Of a stretch of 64,000 nt of DNA, positions 58,041 through 64,000 are shown piece after piece; the first letter of the stretch is position 1, and every line of letters begins with the position of its first letter. A model generated the notes under the pieces. That model was not told the origin of the DNA, made no database searches, and was given only the letters and a program-made list of their open reading frames with translations. The position numbers were made by a program, and so were the translations under genes. Source of the DNA: Nymphaea colorata (Eukaryota > Streptophyta > Magnoliopsida > Nymphaeales > Nymphaeaceae); assembly GCF_008831285.2 (NCBI RefSeq), contig NC_045144.1, forward strand, positions 14,497,858-14,561,857, given 5' to 3'.

Positions 58041-58980
58041 AGAGACAGTGGCAGCCGGAGGAATGCAATTAGTGGATGAGAATTTGGTGCATGCTATTGC
58101 CGAGCGATGGAATCCAAAGACCTCTTCTTTTTAGTTTTTGTGGAGAGAAATAACAATATTATTAGATGAATTTGCTGAAATACTAGGCCTCCCTAGCCTA
58201 ACTTATAATCCAAATGACCCATTAGAGAAATAGTTCATCATGAGCCCGACTAAGGTTCATGCAAATAACCTTATAGCTCACATTACTGGACGAAAAACTT
58301 GATGTCTAGTAGAAAACCATGACACTCAAAACATCAACCAAAGAAATCTATGCGAAGAATTTGAAGCTTATGTTGAGCCTTCCACATTTTCTTGAAAAAC
58401 CATAAGAAGAGTTAAATATTGTTTGATGTTTTGCACAGTGGGAATGTCCTTCTTTTACCAACAGAATCAGCCTCCTAGATGTTTATATCGCACGACTTTT
58501 TTGGATATGGAGGCAATAGTGGGACCCCACACTTGTCAGTAGTAATGAGAGCTTTGGCTTTCTTTTACTGAGGACTCACCCACTTCATCATCGAAGACAC
58601 CGACTATGTAGAAGGTTGCATAAAAGATTTACAATTGTGGTTCCTTAATCATGCAGGACCCCAAGCTAGTCTATTCAGAAAAAATGATGGAGTATTGACA
58701 GTCTTACAGTAATACCGCCATTTAATCGAGTAGCTAGGTGGAGAAAATATCATTTGAAACTATTATGACTGACGTCGGAATCCACCTACATACACTCACC
58801 ATTACTATGGTTGTACTACACTCTTGGGCTCTTATTTCATGGTTGATTATTGTGCAGATAGATGCACGAGACAATTCTCCTAGAAATAGAAAATAGTTTC
58901 TGTGCATGCACCAATTGGAGTTATTCCCTAATTTGACCCCAGCTCTCCTTAATGGGCAGACGTTGTTCACAGTAACTCGA
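58041..58980 (+). pseudogene. Plant-mobile-domain-like region (DUF7745 type) upstream of Tat gag
   Basis: Text such as HAIAERWNPKTSSF, LLDEFAEILGLPSLTYNP and, after frameshifts, IIEDTDYVEGCIKDLQLWF follows the pattern of the plant mobile domain/DUF7745 proteins associated with some Tat elements. Several stops are present. The role of this domain in retrotransposons is not established. The call rests on remembered family text rather than a search. Confidence 0.5.
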
Positions 58981-59386
58981 CAATAGTGGCAGACACTGAT
59001 ATCCTATACTTGGTTCACAGGCCTAGTAGTAAAGAATGAATACGCTGAGTGGTGGGATGCAAACCAACTTCCTTCCATCATTCCCTAAAAGTTCTTATTG
59101 TCAACTTTGTACTATTTATTTTGTCTTCAGTCGTTGTCAGCTTTGTTAATGTTTTCTTTGAACATAATCTTTCTACGCTTAATGCAATGTGAACCTTCAT
59201 TTTGCCATCATTTTCCTGCTTCATAAGGTGAATATTTCAAGCCAACAAGATGGTTGAAATAAGAGCACAAGCTAAGCAGATTCCTAGAATGAGGCTTAAT
59301 CTTCTGGTCCTATGCCAGAAATACTTGGCTTTTCAACAATTCAACTAGAAGGCTACCATATGCTCTAGTTGTTTATGGAATGATCC

Positions 59387-59804
59387 ATGAAGGAGCAAGA
59401 AGAACAAAAGGCCTTAATAGTTACTCCAAAGCTAGCAACTGAAAAGTCTGCTAAACAAAAAAGAAACAAGAAAAACAACAAACCTTCTCCGACAGATTAT
59501 GATAAAGACCATCTATATTCAAATTCAACAACCAATAAGGATGGAAGACCTGAATTGCTTCCGCCCAAGAAGAAAAAGGCAACAAAAAAAAAGTAAGAAA
59601 GGAAAAGAAATCATAGAGGATAACAACTCACCTAGCCCTATTACAAGCGAAAGTTCGGAGGAGAAACTAAAAAGGAAGAGAAAGCCTGCCAAGAAAGGCA
59701 AAAAAGTAAAGAAGTATACCCCAAGCAGTTGCTCAGTCAATGAGAGTTCTGAAGAAAAAGTAAAAGAAATCAAGGACAAAAAGAAAAAGTTAAGGTTAGA
59801 GTAA
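59387..59804 (+). pseudogene. Lys-rich linker of the Tat gag region
   Basis: Two overlapping frames give a Lys/Ser/Glu-rich, low-complexity stretch (KKKKATKKK; SESSEEKLKRKRKPAKKGKK) between the mobile-domain-like part and gag. Such basic tracts are common in gag polyproteins. It is not a separate host gene. Confidence 0.55.
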
Positions 59805-59904
59805 GGCAAATCAAGTGATGACGAAAGTCCAACTAAGCGCAAGTTTTACGAAATAGAGAAAAGAATGACCAACCTTGAACTTAGGGGGAAAGGAAAACAC
59901 TTAT

Positions 59905-60290
59905 ACTCATATGAGGATTATTACTTAGGCATTGAAGGAGATGAAAACATGAAGGGTTTGCCCAAAGAGTTCATCAAATATGATGGAGCAACCTACCCGC
60001 ACATTCATCTTTCAACATTCATTAATGAATAATACAAGATCCAAACGAATAATAGAGCATTCTCTACTTTTCAAGGAATTTTGAAGGCATTGCAGTGCAA
60101 TGGTACAAAGAAAATATTAACCCAGTTGAACTTAAGGAATTTGATAGGTTGGTTAACATGCTTATCAAGAGATTTGAGCAAAATATCCTTATGGCTCTAA
60201 CCGTCAATACCCTTTGCAGTCTCCATAAAAAACAAGAAAAAAAAAGCTCGAGCGTTTATCTAAAGATGAAGAATTAAATGCAACAAGATG
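59905..60290 (+). pseudogene. Tat gag capsid remnant
   Basis: LPKEFIKYDGATYPHIHL leads, after frameshifts, into WYKENINPVELKEFDRLVNM and LIKRFEQNI. This matches the capsid domain of plant gypsy gag (family pattern 'aW....l....i..w..l...F..rF..ni'). It forms the particle shell in intact elements. Confidence 0.78.
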
Positions 60291-60744
60291 AATGATCCTA
60301 TCTCTAAAACAGGCTTTTTCACTTATCAAGAAAAAATCTTGCCCAATCCTTAAAAAATCTCATCTGCAATGCTCCAATCAAGACCTTTTCCAAGTTGATC
60401 GAACAAGCCTATTCAATAGAAGAAGGAATTGAAGAAAGTGATTCTAATGGAACCATTGTTCCCAAGTATAAAGAAGAATAGGAGGAAGGACACAGTTGCC
60501 TACCCACTTCATAGCAAACACCGACACTTAAAATAACAACAACAACAGTAATGAGCATGACAAAGAAACAAACCACAAGAAGAACACACAACTGCCCAAA
60601 GAAAATGAGGAAGGAAGGAATAAACACTCAGGCTGGAGTTATAACCAAAAGTTTACTCCCCTCAGTTAATCTTGCGAGAAGATCCTATAATACCTCATAA
60701 CTAAAGGAACTGTTGTCTTGCCAAGAACCTCTGAAAATGATGAA

Positions 60745-60990
60745 AAGTGATAAAGAAAAATTATGTAAGTTTCATTAAGTTTCATCATGCCCCTGATCAT
60801 GACACCGAGGATTGTTTTGTCCTCAAAAACTTTATCCAAGATTTCATTAACAATGATCTAAAGGTTGATATTGATAGCATCCCTGAAGTATTGAGGAATC
60901 CAACCCCTGATCAAGGTGGCAGTCGCCACGATCGCCATAGTCACTCCACTCCCATATCATTCGCAAGAGCACATCTGACATTGTGATGAA
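60745..60990 (+). pseudogene. Tat gag-protease linker with His/Cys motif
   Basis: FHHAPDHDTEDCFVLKNFIQ, then DFINNDLK, is the well-conserved Tat segment between capsid and protease (family text 'yCrfH...GH.TedC..Lk..IqdLid'). It is an open 79-codon frame, but the Tyr-Cys before FHHA is altered. Confidence 0.75.
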
Positions 60991-61269
60991 AACAATTCAC
61001 ACCAAATTATAGTGATTAATCAAGTTAAGAAACCTTTAGACTTTGTTGGTATGATGAACAACAAGGTAGAATAATTCCAAAGACTTTTCTCCTACGAGGT
61101 GGTGATGATGAGTTATCAGATAATTCCTCAAACGAGGATCATGTTATTTGGATGTTGTCATCCCATTGGAAGAACATCTTATTTAGGAATTCTGGATTCA
61201 GGCCTCCAAGGACCAGTCGATCACTTTTACAAAAAAGGATTTTTCAAAATGAGGATATTACCATGAAGA

Positions 61270-61620
61270 TGCTCTCTACTTCATCATGCAAATTAATAAG
61301 ATGACTGTGCTATATGTATTGATCGATAGAGGAAGTGGCTTAAATATTTGTCCCAATCACATGGCCAAAGCTTTGGGCTTCCATAAAGATAAATATCACC
61401 CCGATCAAACTAAAATCTATAGATACGACGGTCGAAGTATAAATTGCAAAGGAACCCTCATCATGGACGTGATCATCAAGCGCACTAGTCACTACATGTT
61501 ATTTCATGTGGTGGATGTACCCTCATCACATAACCTAATCCTTGGGACAGCCTTGGATCCACGAAGTTTGAGGTATTGCATTCACTCTTCACCAATGCCT
61601 CAGATGGAATTTTGACCCAT
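61270..61620 (+). pseudogene. Tat aspartic protease remnant
   Basis: VLIDRGSGLNICPNHMAKAL carries the retropepsin Asp with an RGS in place of the usual (G/N/S)GS. YRYDGRSINCKGTLIMDVII and HNLILGTALD follow in family order (LG.PW.H normally). It is a 109-codon open frame. The sequence after it is shared with copy 1 from 35070. Confidence 0.78.
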
Positions 61621-62557
61621 AAATCATCACCATATGTGAAGATGATCCAGTCGAGAGGTTGGTACAACCAATGCCCCTTAGATCAATTGATTTGGTAGAC
61701 ATACTCAATATAAGAACAATGAAAGAAGCACATGTAAGAGTGGATGTAGAGCATGGAGGTAGGTGAATCATCTAAAAGTACCTATACTGTCTCAAGTAGT
61801 CGTTTGAACTATAAAAAACATCCCTGATATGGTCATTTCATGGGAAACCCTAAGAGATTTCAGTTACTTTTGAAAAGTGGCTACCGTCTATTCACTGGCC
61901 TCAGAAAGATTGAAGATGACATCTTATAGCCAATCATTATCCCATTTCAGATAAAAAACAGAGGATTGAGATACCTTTAAGAAGATCTAGTTAGCTGATA
62001 ATATTCACCTTTGTTTTCAAATCCTCCAATGAATTTTGTGATCTTAACTTGTACTTGTCTAGTCTCATATGAGATCCCCTCTATGAACTCAGAACTTTCT
62101 ATATGCAATGCAAGCAATCTTTCATTATGATTATTAATTTTAATTTTGTTCAATTTTCCTTTATCATACTCTTTACATAATATCAGAACTCAACATGTCA
62201 GAGTTACTTCTTTTTCCTTAGAAGTCTCCCAGAAAGCATTTATCAAACAAGCAGGCGAAGAAATAGAACCTACGATAGTACTTGAGTCAGAATTACTAGA
62301 ATTCACTCAGATTCAGAAACAATAATATCCCTCATCATTAGTTAATGACTCAATTGAAAAAATTAACATTAGAACCAGAGAAAATCCTAAGATTCTTCAA
62401 ATTAGCACCAATTTGTTAGTAGGAGAGAAGAAAAAATTGGTAGACTTTTTTATAAGCCACTAAAAAGTTTTCACATGGACCTATGAAGATATGTTGGGCC
62501 TAAACCCCGAGTTGGTTGAACATCGTTTGCCCCTGAACCCTAATTGCATGCTAGTTA
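61621..62557 (+). pseudogene. Tat linker leading to reverse transcriptase, interrupted
   Basis: This is collinear with 35090-36020 of copy 1, with more stops. The last shared text is the VEHRLPLNPN segment at 62514-62545 (VEHHLPLNLT in copy 1). Reverse transcriptase proper would begin next, but the copia LTR starts at 62558. Confidence 0.75.
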
Positions 62558-62850
62558 TGTAAAAGGAGAGAAAGCAGAAGAAGAAGCAAGAAAATTTTAA
62601 CATGGCTCAGCCCTTGACTTGGCTTACGTCCACGGTGAAGATTTCTCTCACAGTCTTTCACACACGGAGAGAGGGAGAGCTTTCTTTATTTAATAGATAG
62701 TTGTTACAAATCAGATCCACATTTTTAGGATCTTGATTACATTTTCGATCACCATCCACTATCTTAGGAAGGAGGTTACAATTTTGATCTCCATTCGATA
62801 TCTTAGGAAGGGGAGGATTTTCCTAATATGTTTTTATCTTTTTGTCAACA
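62558..62850 (-). repeat. 3' LTR of the minus-strand copia element
   Basis: 293 bp, TG...CA on the minus strand, bounded by the polypurine tract on one side and Tat sequence on the other. Confidence 0.8.
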
Positions 62851-63340
62851 TGCCCCCATGAGCCATCACTTGTGCGAACAAGGTTGAGCTTGTTCTTGAG
62901 ATCATGGAATCTTGGTCCGGTGAATGCCTTAGTCGGACTATCGGCAAGTTGATCTTCAGATTTAACAAATTTAATTTTAATCTCTTGTGCTGCCTCTTTT
63001 TCTCTGACAAAACGAAAATCAATTTCCATATGTTTGGCACGGGCATGAAACGCAGGATTAGCTGCAAGATATGTTGCTCCTATACTATCACACTTTAGTG
63101 TTGGAGCCTCTTGTATAGGAACTTGAAGATCTTTAAGAAGATGTTGCAGCCATATTAATTCAGCTGCAGCGCCAGCCATTGCTTTATATTATGCTTCCAT
63201 ACTTGAGTGAGCAACAATGTGTTGTTTGTTAGATCTCCAGGATATAATGTTTCCTCTTAGCATGGTGATGTATCCACTAGTTGACCTCCTACCATCACGA
63301 CAACCAGCCCAATCTGCGTCAGAGTAGGCTTCAAGTTTTC
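62850..63340 (-). pseudogene. copia RNase H remnant (minus strand)
   Basis: AYSDADWAGCRDGRRSTSGY, GNIISWRSNKQ, then, after a TAA that falls between EA and Y of the EAEY motif, an open 118-codon stretch with ANPAFHARAKHMEIDFRFVR and DQLADSPTKAF. Motif order and length are normal for copia. The stop just before 63179 and the Ser in ADSPTKA (usually ADIFTKA) show decay. Confidence 0.88.
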
Positions 63341-64000
63341 ATTCAGTCGCTCTTTTTATGTGCAAGCCATCATGTTGGGTTCCTTGAAGATAGCGAAGAA
63401 TTCGATTAACATGAGTTATATTTGTAGGTTCGTGAAGGAATTGGCAAGCCTTCTTGATGGCATATGTGACATCTGAGCGAGTGAGTGTTACATACTGCAA
63501 AGCACCTACAATGCTTCTGTACAAAGTTCCATCTTTGAGTGTATCTCCTTCAAGCTTGGATAGATGTACATTAGGTGCCGCTGGTGTGATTACTGCCTTG
63601 GCTTCTTCCATTTGAGTTCTTTTTGGCAGATCTGTGATATATTTGTGTTGTGACAAAAGGAGTCCATTAGCTTGGCATTTCACCTCTAGTCCAAGAAAGT
63701 AATGAATTTCCCCAAGATCTTTGATAAAGAACCTGTTGTTGATATCATAGATGGAATTTTATAATTCCTGTGAAGAGATTCCTGTCACAAAAATATCATC
63801 AACATAGATAAGAGTGTAGACAATGTAGGACATAGATGAATAAATGAACAGGGACGAGTCAAATTTGGATCCTTGAAATCCCTTGGATATAAGATATGTG
63901 CTCAAACTTTCAAACCAGGCCCGAGGACCATGTTTGAGGCCATGTAGAGATTTCTTCAACCTACACACATGGCGCGGATTGCTCTTGTCTTCAAACCCTG
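63340..64000 (-). pseudogene. copia reverse transcriptase, C-terminal half (minus strand)
   Basis: LHGLKHGPRAWF, an intact catalytic YVDD (in LIYVDDIFVTG), GLLLSQHKYITDL and LYRSIVGALQYVTLTRSDVT are all present. A break separates the frames near 63700. This copy looks better preserved than the element at 1499-6507. The window ends inside the gene. Confidence 0.9.

Larger units (their letters stand above)
50550..62557 (+). mobile_element. Tat-type Ty3/gypsy retrotransposon, copy 2 (5' part)
   Basis: The 5' LTR (about 50550-57083, including a 2.9-kb nested hAT), primer-binding site, gag region and protease are present in order. The text then reaches the linker before reverse transcriptase and breaks at 62557, where a minus-strand copia element begins. 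It is the same family as copy 1 by shared LTR, leader and pre-RT sequence. The rest of pol and the 3' LTR would lie beyond the copia insertion, outside the window. The left LTR boundary is approximate. Confidence 0.8.
62558..64000 (-). mobile_element. Ty1/copia element on the minus strand, 3' part; runs off the window
   Basis: Minus-strand reverse transcriptase and RNase H are followed by a polypurine tract (ATGGCTCATGGGGGCA, complement of 62849-62864) and an LTR at 62850-62558. The LTR starts TGTTGACAAAAAG and ends TTTTACA. The flank AGTTA (62553-62557) should recur at the other, unseen end. The element is inserted in the pol of Tat copy 2 in opposite orientation. Confidence 0.88.

Noticed and set aside
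59387-59804. Lys-rich frames that look like a nuclear protein
   Set aside because: Their position between the mobile-domain-like region and gag of the Tat element makes them part of its polyprotein.

Overview
This is nuclear DNA of a flowering plant. The evidence is plant-lineage Ty1/copia and Tat-type Ty3/gypsy retrotransposons, CACTA (TNP2), hAT and PIF/Harbinger-type DNA transposons with plant-style MITEs, long (TA)n and (GA)n/(CT)n microsatellites, and one short intron-containing plant gene. I cannot name the species. Apart from that gene the window is repeat-rich intergenic DNA, and nearly every long open frame is a decayed transposon fragment. There are no rRNA, tRNA, CRISPR or operon-like features.

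Layout. 1-1.5 kb: AT-rich, one MITE candidate. 1.5-6.5 kb: a complete but dead Ty1/copia element with two LTRs and a perfect 5-bp target-site duplication (TSD). 6.5-14.6 kb: no convincing gene; a degenerate 'GATCCAAAATC' repeat, a CGAGCT-rich hAT-type element, tandem repeats, and a hAT element whose right end sits in the loop of a ~145-bp inverted repeat. 14.6-20.9 kb: two diverged copies of a 2.1-2.8 kb segment in direct orientation, separated by a hAT 3' fragment and a (TA)n tract; the second copy has gained a 201-bp MITE, a LINE reverse-transcriptase scrap and perhaps a SINE. 20.9-25.6 kb: the GC-richer gene island with a minus-strand, three-coding-exon gene for a ~142-residue protein (CDS 23882-24604), a leader intron and a TATA box near 25390. 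26.9-28.2 kb: a second CGAGCT-rich hAT-type element with an 8-bp TSD. 28.9-31.6 kb: a broken CACTA TNP2 transposase (minus), cut by a 199-bp MITE.

32.2-45.6 kb appears to be one PIF/Harbinger-like element (matching ends, TTA on both sides) split by a Tat retrotransposon (34.4-43.7 kb), whose 3' LTR is split by a 925-bp non-autonomous hAT element. 45.6-50.5 kb is gene-poor, with microsatellites and what looks like one end of a CACTA element. 50.5-62.6 kb is a second copy of the same Tat family. Its 5' LTR carries a 2.9-kb transposase-bearing hAT element of the same hAT family, and its pol is interrupted by a minus-strand Ty1/copia element that runs off the window.

How the parts relate. The two Tat copies complement each other. 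Copy 1 lost about 4.1 kb of gag/protease but keeps reverse transcriptase, two RNase H domains and integrase; copy 2 keeps gag and protease, with its pol beyond the insertion. Each Tat LTR also supplies the unoccupied site for the hAT inserted in the other, which fixes the hAT boundaries. The transposase-bearing hAT (53746-56666), two deletion or cargo derivatives (12853-14184, 41668-42592) and a 3' scrap (17096-17480) share ends and/or 3' sequence. All coding regions of mobile elements seen here carry stops, frameshifts or lost catalytic residues. All comparisons were made by eye.
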